NCBI RefSeq assembly: GCF_000715505.1
Contig: NZ_JHEH01000005.1
Location: 182,386 to 246,385 of the forward strand
DNA from: Thioclava dalianensis
GTDB taxonomy: Bacteria; Pseudomonadota; Alphaproteobacteria; Rhodobacterales; Rhodobacteraceae
Length of the DNA: 64,000 nt
Reading direction: 5' to 3'
The translations under genes and the position numbers were made by a program. The notes under the pieces are model-generated. The model worked only from the letters and a program-made list of their open reading frames with translations, was not told the origin of the DNA and searched no databases. Below, piece after piece: positions 1-9,354 of this stretch; position 1 is the stretch's first letter, and each line of letters opens with the position of its first letter.

Positions 1-1758
1 GCGGCGGATCGCTACCAGACGGGCTTCGATGATGGCTATGTCGATGGCACCGCAGGCAATGATATGATCGACGCGAACTATGTCGAGCCGATTGCGGGCG
101 GCAGCGACAAGATCGACAATAACGATGCGGGCCTGCCCGGCTCGAGCGGCAATGACGATTACGTCCGCGCGGGTGCGGGCAATGACACGGTGCTCGCGGG
201 GCTTGGCAATGACACGGTCGAGGGCGGCACCGGAAACGACTCGATTGATGGCGGCGCGGGAAACGACTCGCTGCTCGGTCAGGATGGCAACGACACACTG
301 CTGGGCGGCGCAGGCAATGACACGCTCGTCGGGGGCGCGGGCAACGACTCGCTCTCAGGCGGCGCTGGCAATGATTCCCTGTCAGGCGGTGACGGGGCCG
401 ACACGCTCTCGGGCGGTGACGGCAGTGACACGCTTTCGGGCGGTGATGGCAATGACACGCTCGACGGCGGCGCTGGCAATGACATCCTTGAAGGCGGAAC
501 CGGAGCCGATGTCCTCAATGCTGGCGCCGGGATGGACTACGCCTCCTATGTCAACAGCGCCTCGGGGGTGAACGTCAACCTCGCAAGCGGTGTCGGCACG
601 GGCGGTGATGCCGAGGGCGACAGGCTCACGGGCGTCGACGGGCTGTTCGGCTCGAATTTCAACGACACGCTGGTCGGCTATGACGGCTTTTCCGACGACC
701 CCGACAACGGCTACACGAACGTCTTTTACGGCAATGGCGGCGATGACTATATCGACGGTGCGGGCGGCGATGACAGCCTCTATGGCGGGATCGGAAACGA
801 CACGGTGCTTGGCGGATCGGGCAACGACGTCGTCGATGGCGGGTCGGGCAATGACAGCCTGTCGGGCGGATCGGGCAATGACACGCTTACCGGCGGGAGC
901 GGCAATGACACGCTCGATGGCGGGTCGGGCGCCGATCTGCTTCAGGGCGGCGACGATGCGGATGTCTTCGTCGATCTGACCGATGGCGACACGGTCGATG
1001 GCGGCGAGGGCGGGAATGACTATGACACGCTCGATCTGCGCAATTGGGGCAAGGCGCTCACCAATATCACCTTCGACGACCCCAACAATCGCGAGAACGG
1101 GACGGTCCAGTTTCTCGACACTGACGGCAATGTCGTGGGCTCGATGGGCTTCACAAATATCGAGAAGGTCATCCCCTGCTTCACCCCCGGCACCCGGATC
1201 GCGACCGATCAGGGCGAATGTCTGGTTGAGGATCTGCAGCCGGGCGACCGCGTGCTCACCCGCGACAACGGCTTTCAGGACATCCGCTGGATCGGCTCGC
1301 GCAGCCTCAACTGGGCGCAGTTGCAAGCCAACCCCGCCTATCGTCCGGTCATCATCCCCGCCGGAGCCTTCGGCCCCGATCAGCCAGAGCGCGAGATGCG
1401 CGTCTCGCCCCAGCATCGCATCTTGCTGACAGGCCATTTCACCGAGCTGCTCTGCGGCGAGACCGAAGCGCTGGCGGCGGCATCCCACTTTGACGGAATC
1501 GACGGCATCGCAATCGACCGCGGCGCGCATAAGGTGACCTATATCCACCTGATGTTCGACGCCCATCAGATCGTTTTGTCAGATGGCCTGTGGACCGAGA
1601 GCTTCCAACCCGGTGCGGCGACCCTCAAGGAACTCGAATCCGAGCAGCGGCGCGAATTGCTGGGCCTGTTCCCCGAACTGGCCCAAGGCACGGCGAGCTA
1701 CCCCGCCGCCCGGCCCAGCCTCAAACGACACGAGTCGCGCCTCGCCATCGCGGCCTGA
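1..1758 (+). CDS. RTX calcium-binding repeat protein with C-terminal Hint-type domain (5' end outside window)
   Basis: The reading frame is open from the first base, so the gene starts upstream; 585 codons are visible. Two blocks of glycine/aspartate nonapeptides of the GGxGNDxLx type (about bases 140-520 and 730-960) are the RTX repeats that bind calcium and fold outside the cell after type I secretion. From Cys393 of the visible frame (CFTPGTRIAT) a Hint_2-like domain follows, as is common in rhodobacterial RTX proteins; Hint folds relate to intein and hedgehog self-processing domains. No ABC or membrane-fusion secretion genes are in the window. The N-terminal domain that would show the real function is missing. 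Family assignment is sure, role unknown. Confidence 0.9.
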   Translation, partial: AADRYQTGFDDGYVDGTAGNDMIDANYVEPIAGGSDKIDNNDAGLPGSSGNDDYVRAGAGNDTVLAGLGNDTVEGGTGNDSIDGGAGNDSLLGQDGNDTLLGGAGNDTLVGGAGNDSLSGGAGNDSLSGGDGADTLSGGDGSDTLSGGDGNDTLDGGAGNDILEGGTGADVLNAGAGMDYASYVNSASGVNVNLASGVGTGGDAEGDRLTGVDGLFGSNFNDTLVGYDGFSDDPDNGYTNVFYGNGGDDYIDGAGGDDSLYGGIGNDTVLGGSGNDVVDGGSGNDSLSGGSGNDTLTGGSGNDTLDGGSGADLLQGGDDADVFVDLTDGDTVDGGEGGNDYDTLDLRNWGKALTNITFDDPNNRENGTVQFLDTDGNVVGSMGFTNIEKVIPCFTPGTRIATDQGECLVEDLQPGDRVLTRDNGFQDIRWIGSRSLNWAQLQANPAYRPVIIPAGAFGPDQPEREMRVSPQHRILLTGHFTELLCGETEALAAASHFDGIDGIAIDRGAHKVTYIHLMFDAHQIVLSDGLWTESFQPGAATLKELESEQRRELLGLFPELAQGTASYPAARPSLKRHESRLAIAA

Positions 1759-1796
1759 GGACACGGCCCCACGGCAGTCACGATCAAGCCCGCTCA

Positions 1797-1822
1797 AGGC
1801 CGCGCCCTCCAGCGCGGCTTCT
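1797..1822 (+). terminator. Possible intrinsic terminator after the RTX gene
   Basis: A 7-bp GC stem (GCCGCGC, 6-nt loop, GCGCGGC), extendable by a G-T and an A-T pair, lies about 40 nt after the stop codon and is followed by only a short T-rich stretch (TTCT). The rest of the 217-nt gap up to the next gene shows no other clear feature. Confidence 0.4.
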
Positions 1823-1975
1823 GCACGGCCCAAAGGGGCGCGGCGCAAGCCCATGCTTGCCTCGCCCCTCTCTCTTTCGATAGGACAAAAGGCACAAGAT
1901 CGATCCGCACCTCGGGGTATGACGCCTGCCTCTGCCCGGTGGCCCTATTGCATTCGCACGAGGAGACGCCCGACC

Positions 1976-3484
1976 ATGAACCAGCCCAATATTCTCATCC
2001 TGATGGTGGATCAGCTCAACGGCACCCTGTTTCCCGATGGCCCGGCGGAGTGGCTGCATTTGCCGCATCTCAAGAAACTGGCCGAGAAATCCGTGCGCTT
2101 TGCGAATGCCTATACCGGCTCGCCTCTCTGTGCGCCGGGACGGGCCGCGTTCATGTCGGGCCAGCTTCCCTCGCGCAACGGGGTCTATGACAACGCCGCC
2201 GAGTTCCGCTCGGACATTCCGACCTATGCCCACCACCTGCGCCGCGCGGGCTACCAGACCTGCCTGTCGGGCAAGATGCATTTCGTAGGCCCCGATCAGC
2301 TTCATGGCTTCGAAGAGCGCCTGACCACCGATATCTACCCGGCCGATTTCGGCTGGACGCCGGATTACCGCAAGCCCGGTGAGCGGATCGACTGGTGGTA
2401 TCATAATATGGGCTCGGTCACCGGCGCGGGCGTTGCCGAGATCTCGAACCAGATGGAATATGACGACAACGTCGCCCATGAAGCCAAGATGAAGCTCTAC
2501 GATCTGGCGCGGGGCAATGATGCGCGCCCATGGATGCTCACCGTGTCCTTCACCCATCCGCATGACCCCTATGTCGCGCGCAAGAAATACTGGGATCTCT
2601 ACGAGGAGTGCGCCCATCTCGAACCCGAATATGGCGCGATCCCCTACGAGGAGCAGGACGCCCATTCGAAGCGCATTTTCGATGCCAATGACTGGCGCGA
2701 ATATGACATCACGCGCGAGGATGTGCGCCGCTCGCGCCGCGCCTATTTCGCCAATCTCAGCTATCTCGACGACAAGATCGGTGAACTGCTGCAGGTGGTC
2801 GAGGATACGCGGCAGGAAACGGTCATCGTGTTTTGCTCGGATCACGGCGACATGCTGGGCGAGCGCGGGCTCTGGTTCAAGATGAGCTTTTACGAGGGCT
2901 CGGCGCGGGTGCCGATGATGATCTGCGCGCCGGGGCTGGAACCGGGACGGGTGAGCGACCCGGTCTCGACCATCGATCTCACCCCGACGCTCTGCGATCT
3001 GGCGGGGATCTCGCTCGACGAGATCGCGCCGTGGATCGACGGGCAAAGCGTGCTGCCGCAGGCACGTGGCGCGGCTCGCGCGGAGGCTGTGCGGATCGAA
3101 TATGCAGCCGAGGCTTCTTACGCGCCACTCGTGAGCCTGCGCAAAGGCCGCTACAAGCTCAACCTGTGCAGCCTCGATCCCGACCAGCTGTTCGATCTTG
3201 AGGCAGACCCGCATGAGCGCAAAAATCTGGCGGACGATCCTGAGCATGCCGAGCCGCTCGCCGCGCTGAAATCTGAAGCCGCCGAGCGCTGGGATCTGGC
3301 GCGCTTTGACGCGGAGGTCCGTGCCAGTCAGGCCCGGCGCTGGGTCGTCTATGACGCGCTACGCCAAGGCGGGCATTACCCGTGGGACTACCAGCCGCTC
3401 AAGAACGCGTCCGAGGCCTATATGCGCAACCACATGGATCTCAACGATCTCGAAGAGCGCAAACGCTTTCCGCGCGGCGAATGA
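1976..3484 (+). CDS. betC: Choline sulfatase
   Basis: A 502-aa sulfatase of the choline-O-sulfate type, hydrolysing choline sulfate to choline and sulfate in the cytoplasm and so feeding glycine betaine synthesis or catabolism. The metal-binding N terminus (ILMVDQLNG) and the CAPGR motif, with Cys52 as the residue converted to formylglycine, are present; the length matches BetC. A C-terminal extension after about residue 430 (WVVYDALRQGGHYPWDYQP) is typical of this subfamily. The ATG at 1976 follows GAGGAGAC. The frame is open upstream, but that stretch does not look like protein. No betA, betB or betI lies next to it, so the partner genes are elsewhere or outside the window. Confidence 0.92.
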   Translation: MNQPNILILMVDQLNGTLFPDGPAEWLHLPHLKKLAEKSVRFANAYTGSPLCAPGRAAFMSGQLPSRNGVYDNAAEFRSDIPTYAHHLRRAGYQTCLSGKMHFVGPDQLHGFEERLTTDIYPADFGWTPDYRKPGERIDWWYHNMGSVTGAGVAEISNQMEYDDNVAHEAKMKLYDLARGNDARPWMLTVSFTHPHDPYVARKKYWDLYEECAHLEPEYGAIPYEEQDAHSKRIFDANDWREYDITREDVRRSRRAYFANLSYLDDKIGELLQVVEDTRQETVIVFCSDHGDMLGERGLWFKMSFYEGSARVPMMICAPGLEPGRVSDPVSTIDLTPTLCDLAGISLDEIAPWIDGQSVLPQARGAARAEAVRIEYAAEASYAPLVSLRKGRYKLNLCSLDPDQLFDLEADPHERKNLADDPEHAEPLAALKSEAAERWDLARFDAEVRASQARRWVVYDALRQGGHYPWDYQPLKNASEAYMRNHMDLNDLEERKRFPRGE

Positions 3485-3575
3485 GGGCGCGCCAGATCAC
3501 ACAGGACTGATCGCCTTTCCGGAACCACCCGTCGCCCTATCCTGTTGGCCAAGCAACGACACAAAGGAGACGGCA

Positions 3576-4403
3576 ATGAGTGTTCCGATGATCACCCTCA
3601 ACGATGGCACCAAGATCCCGCAGTTGGGCCTTGGCGTCTGGAAAATGCCCGAGGAGGAAACCCCGGGCCTGATCATGAGCGCGCTCAACAACGGGTATCG
3701 TCATATCGACACCGCCGCCGCCTATGGCAACGAAGCGGGCGTCGGACGCGGGATCTTGGAATCGGGCGTGCCGCGCGACGAGATCTTCATCACCACCAAG
3801 CTTTGGAATGACCGCCAAGGCTATGACGAGACCCTGCGTGCCTTTGACGAGAGCATGGGCAAGCTGGGCCTCGAAACGCTGGATCTTTACCTGATCCACT
3901 GGCCGATGCCCAACCGGGGCCACTATGTCGACACTTGGAAGGCCTTCGTGAAGCTGCAACAGGAGGGCCGCATTCGCGCCATCGGCGTGTCGAACTTCCT
4001 GCCCGAGCATCTTGAGCGCCTGATTGACGAAACCGGCATCACCCCGGCGCTGAACCAAGTGGAGCTGCATCCGCGCTTCCAGCAATCAGCGCAGCGCGCC
4101 GCGCACGCCAAGCTTGGCATCGCCACCGAATGCTGGTCGCCATTGGGCCAAGGCGAGGCGCTGTCGAACCCGGTTCTGACCGAGATCGCCTCGCGTCACG
4201 GCAAATCGGTGGCGCAGGTGATCCTGCGCTGGCAGGTGCAACTGGGCTGCATCACAATCCCCAAAAGTTCCAATCACGACCGGATGCGGGAAAACATCAC
4301 GATCTTCGATTTCGAGCTTTCCGATGCGGAGATGGCCCGGATCAAGGATCTCGACGCCGCCGACGGGCGGATCGGGTCGGACCCGGCCACCGCCGATTTC
4401 TAA
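3576..4403 (+). CDS. Aldo/keto reductase (2,5-diketo-D-gluconate reductase type)
   Basis: 275 aa, a cytosolic NADPH-dependent (beta/alpha)8 oxidoreductase. The AKR tetrad is complete: Asp45 and Tyr50 in DTAAAYGNE, Lys75 in TTKLW and His108 in LIHWP. The cofactor-end motif IPKSSNHDRMREN lies near the C terminus. Sequence and length fit the AKR5 group (DkgA/DkgB-like), which reduces small aldehydes and diketogluconate; the physiological substrate cannot be read from sequence. The ATG at 3576 is preceded by AAAGGAGA. The gene is 91 nt downstream of betC on the same strand, but a CCCTAT element at 3535 suggests its own promoter. Confidence 0.9.
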   Translation: MSVPMITLNDGTKIPQLGLGVWKMPEEETPGLIMSALNNGYRHIDTAAAYGNEAGVGRGILESGVPRDEIFITTKLWNDRQGYDETLRAFDESMGKLGLETLDLYLIHWPMPNRGHYVDTWKAFVKLQQEGRIRAIGVSNFLPEHLERLIDETGITPALNQVELHPRFQQSAQRAAHAKLGIATECWSPLGQGEALSNPVLTEIASRHGKSVAQVILRWQVQLGCITIPKSSNHDRMRENITIFDFELSDAEMARIKDLDAADGRIGSDPATADF

Positions 4404-4428
4404 GCTTCGGATCTTTTGAAACAGACCC

Positions 4429-4456
4429 GCGTGGGCGCGCTAATGCCCGCCCACGC
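4429..4456 (+). terminator. Weak terminator-like hairpin between convergent genes
   Basis: A 9-bp inverted repeat (GCGTGGGCG, 10-nt loop, CGCCCACGC) starts 26 nt after the reductase stop and overlaps the last codons of the opposing DUF3422 gene. Only CTTT follows, so termination may be weak; the repeat may also just reflect GC-rich coding sequence. Confidence 0.3.
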
Positions 4457-5729
4457 CTTTGCGGATACGCCGGACCATCAGCCACACAAGGCCGATCACC
4501 ACCGGCGTCAGCCCCGCAATCATCAGCTCTTTGCTAAAGCCGAAATGCCGCGCGACCGGATAGGCCAGATAACCCGCAAGACTGACCGCGTAATAGCTGA
4601 TCGCAACCACCGACAGCCCCTCGACCGTGTGCTGCAGGCGCAATTGCAGATCCGCGCGGCGATCCATGCTTTCCAGCACCTGCTGGTTATGCGCCGAGCG
4701 TTCCACATCCACACGCGTGCGCAGCAATTCCCCCGCGCGCGCGGCCCGCGCCGCCATCTGCTGCAGCCGGGTTTCGGCGGATTTCACGGTACGCACCGCC
4801 GGATCATAGCGCCGCGCCATGAACTCGCCGAGCATCTGCCGTCCCCCGAACCGCGTCTCACGCAGGCTCTCGACCCGGTCGCGCACGATGGCCTCATAAG
4901 CGCCCGTCGCGGAAAAGCGGAACGAGAACTGCACCGCTAGGCTCTCGAGATCGGCTGAGATCGACAAAAGCTGATGCAACGTCTGCTCGGCCGAGCGCGC
5001 ATCATCGCCCATCCCCTCGACCAGCTCGCTCAGTTTTGGGTCCAGCGCGTTGAGCCGCTCCGAGAGGCTGCGCGCCCGCGACAGCCCAAGCATCGACATC
5101 GCCCGATAGGTCTCCAGCTCGCAGATCCGCTGGACCACGCGTCCGACACGGTCCTCCCCGGTGCCCGGTCGCACGAAAAGCGCAAATCGCATCTGGCCGT
5201 TCGGATCGATCCGGAAATCACCCGCGATCACCACCGCCTCTTCCAGCACCCAGGTGCAGACAAGGCTTTCATGAACGAACCAGTCGTCCAGCAGCGGCTC
5301 GATCAACGCGGGGTCGTCGGGCAAGGTCTCGATGCGGATCTGCACCGCAGCCAGCCGCCCGCCCGGCGCCGCCGTCGTCCAGCTTCTGGGAAAGACCTCC
5401 GTCTCGGCAGGATCGAAGGGCCGCGAGGCGCAGCCCGGCGCAAAGGCCAGGTAGGTCGTGAATTCGGTATGGCTTTCCCATTTCAGCGCATGCCGCCCGA
5501 TCTCGCCCGCGTAATGGGTGATCCCCGGCTCGGGCAGGCCTGCGGCACTGCGGGTCAGCAGATCGACCAGATGCGCGTGATCTTTCGCACGGTCGCGATT
5601 GGCCGCATCATGCGGCTCTTTGAAGGCGAGATAGAGCGCACGTCCCGGCACCGGGATCCGCGGGAACGGTCTGGCATGCAGCTCATTGACCAGCGCATAG
5701 CGCTGAGGGTGATCGTCAAACGGGTCCAT
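4440..5729 (-). CDS. DUF3422 family membrane protein
   Basis: 429 aa when started at the ATG at 5729 (MDPFDDHPQRYALVNELHARPFP), which is the conserved beginning of this family; longer frames upstream lack family-like sequence. A large soluble part is followed by a helical region (about residues 280-360) with many Arg, Glu and Gln, then two C-terminal membrane segments (YYAVSLAGYLAYPVA and LMIAGLTPVVIGLVWLMV) ending in a basic tail. The topology suggests a cytoplasmic domain anchored by a C-terminal hairpin. The family is widespread in proteobacteria without an established function. It converges on the aldo/keto reductase. Confidence 0.85.
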   Translation of the reverse strand: MDPFDDHPQRYALVNELHARPFPRIPVPGRALYLAFKEPHDAANRDRAKDHAHLVDLLTRSAAGLPEPGITHYAGEIGRHALKWESHTEFTTYLAFAPGCASRPFDPAETEVFPRSWTTAAPGGRLAAVQIRIETLPDDPALIEPLLDDWFVHESLVCTWVLEEAVVIAGDFRIDPNGQMRFALFVRPGTGEDRVGRVVQRICELETYRAMSMLGLSRARSLSERLNALDPKLSELVEGMGDDARSAEQTLHQLLSISADLESLAVQFSFRFSATGAYEAIVRDRVESLRETRFGGRQMLGEFMARRYDPAVRTVKSAETRLQQMAARAARAGELLRTRVDVERSAHNQQVLESMDRRADLQLRLQHTVEGLSVVAISYYAVSLAGYLAYPVARHFGFSKELMIAGLTPVVIGLVWLMVRRIRKGVGGH

Positions 5730-5885
5730 CGCAACAGTCCTGCAGCTATTCCAGGCAGCGTATCGAGCACGCCCCGCCATACCAGCTTGAAAACAAGCCC
5801 GTTCAGATATGCAAACGCAGGTCTTGCAATTGTGTCACAAGCGCCGCCCCCGGCCCTGTGCCAAAAGCCGCGCGCTATTGGCCGC

Positions 5886-7187
5886 TCAGATCCCGATCCG
5901 GTCGCGCATCGCGTACCAGCTCATGGCGAGTGCGAGCAGCGGGCTGCGCAGCATGCCGCCACCGGGGAAGCTGGGCACCTTGAGCGTACCCATCAGATCG
6001 AAGCGCTCGGCCTGACCGGCCACGGCCTCAGCCATGATCTTGCCCGCGAGCGTCGCCATGGCGACCCCGTGCCCCGAAAAACCGCTCGCCGAGAGCGCGT
6101 TTTTGAGGGGCCGCGCGAAATAGGGCATGCGCGAGCGGGTGATCGCGAGCGTGCCGCCCCAAGCATAATCGATCCGCGCATCGGCCAGCCCGGGATAGAC
6201 CTCGAGCATTGGCTTGCGCACCGTCTTGAGAATATCGGGAAAGCGGTAGCCATAGCTTTCGCCGCCGCCGAACAGCAGCCGGTTATCTTCAGACAGACGC
6301 CAGTAATTGACCACGAACTTTGTATCGGCCACGGCGACATTCTCGCGCAAGACCTCGGAGACGCGCTCGCCCAGGGGCTCCGTTGCGACGATGAAATTGT
6401 TGATCGGCATCACATGCGAGGCCACGCGCGGGGCAAGCTGCCCCAGATAGCCATTGCCCGCGAAGATCAGGTGATCGGCCTCGACATGGCCGTGGCGCGT
6501 CTGGACCCGCAGCGGCGCACCGGGGCGGATGTGATGGACATGCGAGGTCTCGTGGATCGTGACCCCCGCCCGCTCGCAGGCCAGCGCGAGGCCCTGCGCA
6601 TAGTTGAGCGGATGAAGATGCCCCGCCCCTCGGTCGATGTCCCCGCCCAGATAGGCGTCGGAGGGCAGAATGGCACGCAGCGCGTCGCGATCCAGCGGCG
6701 TCACCTGATCATAGCCGTAGTCGCGCGCCAGCCGCTCGGCCATCGCCTTTGAGTGATCCACCTCGGATTGCGTCCGGCAGGCGTGGACAATGCCGGGATG
6801 AAAAGTCACCGGGATCTCGTTCGTGGCGATCAGGTCGCGCACAAGCTGCTTGGCTTCCTCTCCGAAATCCCACAACCGCCGGGCCGTGGCGGGGCCGTAT
6901 TCGGCCTCCAGATCGTCCTGCTCCAACCGCTGCCCCGAGCCCACCTGCCCGCCATTGCGCCCGCTGGCGCCAAAGCCCACGCGATGCGCCTCAAGCAGCG
7001 TCACGCCAAAGCCGCGCTGCGCGAGATGCAGCGCCGCCGACAGGCCGGTAAAGCCGCCGCCCACGACACAGACATCGCAGCGCTTCTGCCCGGTCAATTC
7101 GGGCCAGCGCCGGTCGCTCAGCGCGGTCGCGGCATAATAGCTCGGCGCGTGCTCGCCCTGTTTGTCATTGGCGAAAAGCAGATCCAT
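5886..7187 (-). CDS. puuB: FAD-dependent oxidoreductase, gamma-glutamylputrescine oxidase type
   Basis: 433 aa with an N-terminal dinucleotide-binding motif (VVGGGFTGLSAA, residues 41-52) and the GASGRNGGQV signature of the DAO superfamily members that oxidise gamma-glutamylputrescine or related N-substituted amines with O2. It is the last gene of a three-gene minus-strand run and starts 3 nt after the stop of the glutamine-synthetase-like gene. This pairing (ligase plus oxidase) is the core of the Puu pathway, in which polyamines are gamma-glutamylated and then oxidised. Whether putrescine, ethanolamine or another amine is the substrate is inference; the aldehyde dehydrogenase step is not encoded here. 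Confidence 0.8.
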   Translation of the reverse strand: MDLLFANDKQGEHAPSYYAATALSDRRWPELTGQKRCDVCVVGGGFTGLSAALHLAQRGFGVTLLEAHRVGFGASGRNGGQVGSGQRLEQDDLEAEYGPATARRLWDFGEEAKQLVRDLIATNEIPVTFHPGIVHACRTQSEVDHSKAMAERLARDYGYDQVTPLDRDALRAILPSDAYLGGDIDRGAGHLHPLNYAQGLALACERAGVTIHETSHVHHIRPGAPLRVQTRHGHVEADHLIFAGNGYLGQLAPRVASHVMPINNFIVATEPLGERVSEVLRENVAVADTKFVVNYWRLSEDNRLLFGGGESYGYRFPDILKTVRKPMLEVYPGLADARIDYAWGGTLAITRSRMPYFARPLKNALSASGFSGHGVAMATLAGKIMAEAVAGQAERFDLMGTLKVPSFPGGGMLRSPLLALAMSWYAMRDRIGI

Positions 7188-7190
7188 AGG

Positions 7191-8546
7191 TCACACGTTC
7201 AGCAAGAGATGCTCGCGCTCCCACGGGCTGATGACTTGCAAGAACTCTTTGTATTCGTTGCGTTTCACCGCCTCATAGACTGCGCAGAACTCTGTGCCCA
7301 ATGTCTCTTGAATGGCCTCGTTGCCCGCGAAAAGATCCAAGGCATCGCCCAAGTTTACCGGCACATCCTCGGCCGACATATAGGCATCGCCGATACATTC
7401 TGGCTTGGGCATCTGGCGCTGCTTGAGCCCGATATAGGCACAGGCCAGCGTCGCTGCGAGCCCCAGATAGGGGTTGCAATCCATCCCCGCCAGACGGTTC
7501 TCGATGCGGCGCGCGCCCGGCCCCGAGATCGGCACGCGCAGGCCCGTCGTGCGGTTATCGCGGCCCCATTCAAGATTGATGGGCGCTGCGAAATCAGGAA
7601 CGTAGCGGCGATAGCTGTTCACATAGGGCGCAAGCAGCGCGATCACCGAGGGCAGATGCGTTTGCAGCCCTGCGATGCAATGCATGAAGGCTTCGGTTTC
7701 GCCGCCATCCTTTTGCGAAAAGATGTTATCGCCGGTCTTAATGTCGATCACCGACTGGTGGATATGCATCGCCGAGCCCGGTTCGCCCTCGATCGGCTTG
7801 GCCATGAACGTGGCAAAGCAATCATGGCGCAGCGCCGCCTCGCGGATCAGACGCTTGAAGTAGAAGATCTCATCGGCCAGCGTCACCGGATCGCCATGGG
7901 CAAGGTTGATCTCGATCTGGCCCGCGCCGCCTTCTTGCAAGATCCCGTCGATCTCAAGGCCCTGCGCCTCGGCAAAGTCATAGATATCGTCGATCACCTT
8001 GCCATATTCATCGACCGCCGACATCGAATAGGCCTGCTTGGCTGCCGCCCGGCGCCCCGAGCGCCCCATCGGCGGAATGATCGGCTGGTTCGGATCGACA
8101 TTGCGCGCGACCAAGAAGAATTCCATCTCCGGCGCCACGACCGGCTTCCAACCCTCAGCCTCATAAAGCGCCACGACGCGTTTGAGCACGTTGCGCGGCG
8201 CGATTGGCACCGGATTGCCCTGCTGATCCTCGACATCATGGATGATCTGCAAGGTCCAATCCGCGGTCCAAGGCGCGGCCGTCGCGGTCGAGAAATCGGG
8301 CTTGAGGATCATATCCGGCTCGGTGAACGCCCCCGAAGGGTTGTCGGTCCACTCGCCGGTGATCGTTTGCAAAAAGATCGAATTGGGCAGGAAGAACTGG
8401 TCCTGAAACTGGAATTTCGAGGCCGGCATCGCCTTGCCCCGGGCAACGCCTGCAATATCGGCGACGATGCACTCCACCTCATCCAGCCTGCGCCCTTCGA
8501 GATACTCACGGGCGGCTTTCGGGATCTGCTTGGTCCAATCTTTCAT
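7191..8546 (-). CDS. puuA: Glutamine synthetase family protein, gamma-glutamylpolyamine ligase type
   Basis: 451 aa, GS type III/PuuA-like. Visible GS elements are the beta-grasp N domain, the metal-binding APEMEFF, the GSAMHIHQS motif and the ATP/substrate-binding stretch APINLEWGRDNRTTGLRVP. Such enzymes join glutamate to the amino group of putrescine or another amine using ATP. The gene lies between a class I glutamine amidotransferase (3-nt gap upstream) and the PuuB-like oxidase (3-nt gap downstream), which favours the polyamine role over ammonia assimilation. True GlnA would be slightly longer and carry the adenylylation-site loop, which I do not see. Confidence 0.82.
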   Translation of the reverse strand: MKDWTKQIPKAAREYLEGRRLDEVECIVADIAGVARGKAMPASKFQFQDQFFLPNSIFLQTITGEWTDNPSGAFTEPDMILKPDFSTATAAPWTADWTLQIIHDVEDQQGNPVPIAPRNVLKRVVALYEAEGWKPVVAPEMEFFLVARNVDPNQPIIPPMGRSGRRAAAKQAYSMSAVDEYGKVIDDIYDFAEAQGLEIDGILQEGGAGQIEINLAHGDPVTLADEIFYFKRLIREAALRHDCFATFMAKPIEGEPGSAMHIHQSVIDIKTGDNIFSQKDGGETEAFMHCIAGLQTHLPSVIALLAPYVNSYRRYVPDFAAPINLEWGRDNRTTGLRVPISGPGARRIENRLAGMDCNPYLGLAATLACAYIGLKQRQMPKPECIGDAYMSAEDVPVNLGDALDLFAGNEAIQETLGTEFCAVYEAVKRNEYKEFLQVISPWEREHLLLNV

Positions 8547-8549
8547 CTG

Positions 8550-9248
8550 TCAGCTTTCCGGGTGCGCGCGCACCCTGTCTTGCAAGAAAAACTCGGCAAT
8601 CATGGCGGCGATACGCTGCGCGCCGTTGGGCTTGCCGAGCCGTTGGGCTGCGGCCTGCATAACGGGTTCGGGCACGACACCACGCCCCCGCGCGGCCATC
8701 AGACCCTCGACAAATTCGTCGCGAAATTCAGGATGCGCCTGCACCGTGAAGGCGCGATCCGAATAGATCAGCGCCGGATAGGCACAAAACTCATTCTGCG
8801 CGAGCGGTCGGGCACCGGGGGGCAGCTCCGTCACCTGATCTTGGTGCCAAGCGTTGAGCGTGATCGCCTCGCCCCCGAAATCATAGACCTGCGGACCGAC
8901 AGCCCAGCCGCCCTGATATTTCTCGACCTTACCGCCCAGCGCCTGCGCAATGATCTGATGCCCAAAGCAGATGCCGACAAGCGGCACGCCTTCGGCAACA
9001 GCCTTGCGGATGAACTCTTCAAGCGGCGCGATGAAGGGGTGATCTTCATAGGCGCCGTGGCGCGATCCGGTGATCAGCCAGCCCTCCGCGTCATGCACAT
9101 CGGCGGGCAACTCCATATGTTCGACATCGTAGCGGATGAACCGCAACCCGCGCCCTTCGAGCAGGGTTTCGAACATATCCGGGTAATCCCCCGAGGCCTC
9201 GCGCAATACGTCGGGCGCTTGGCCGGTTTGAAGGATTCCGATTTTCAT
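8550..9248 (-). CDS. Class I glutamine amidotransferase (GMP-synthase-like GATase1)
   Basis: 232 aa. The triad is visible: nucleophile Cys94 in GICFGHQ, and His172 and Glu174 in QAHPE. The start at 9248 (MKIGILQTG) gives the usual family beginning. First gene of the run with the GS-like ligase and FAD oxidase, where it could release the gamma-glutamyl group, as PuuD does in Escherichia coli. However, its sequence is closer to stand-alone GMP-synthase-type GATases than to PuuD, so hydrolysis of gamma-glutamyl-GABA is inferred from position only. The 106-nt gap upstream should hold the operon promoter; no clear operator was seen. Confidence 0.82.
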   Translation of the reverse strand: MKIGILQTGQAPDVLREASGDYPDMFETLLEGRGLRFIRYDVEHMELPADVHDAEGWLITGSRHGAYEDHPFIAPLEEFIRKAVAEGVPLVGICFGHQIIAQALGGKVEKYQGGWAVGPQVYDFGGEAITLNAWHQDQVTELPPGARPLAQNEFCAYPALIYSDRAFTVQAHPEFRDEFVEGLMAARGRGVVPEPVMQAAAQRLGKPNGAQRIAAMIAEFFLQDRVRAHPES

Positions 9249-9354
9249 AACGTCTCCGCACGCTTGTCTGCGGGGAAACCCGCCACTGCGCGAGAGGCTA
9301 ATGCGGCCCGCGAGCCGCCGCAAGGGGGACGCCGCGCGCCTGCACGCGAACGTG

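Noticed and set aside
145..520. Tandem DNA repeats that could look like a CRISPR or satellite
   Set aside because: The periodicity is 27 nt in frame and encodes RTX nonapeptides; there are no conserved repeat-spacer units.
382..1566. Long antisense reading frame under the RTX gene
   Set aside because: It is the complement of RTX repeats; translation is low in structure and has no family similarity.
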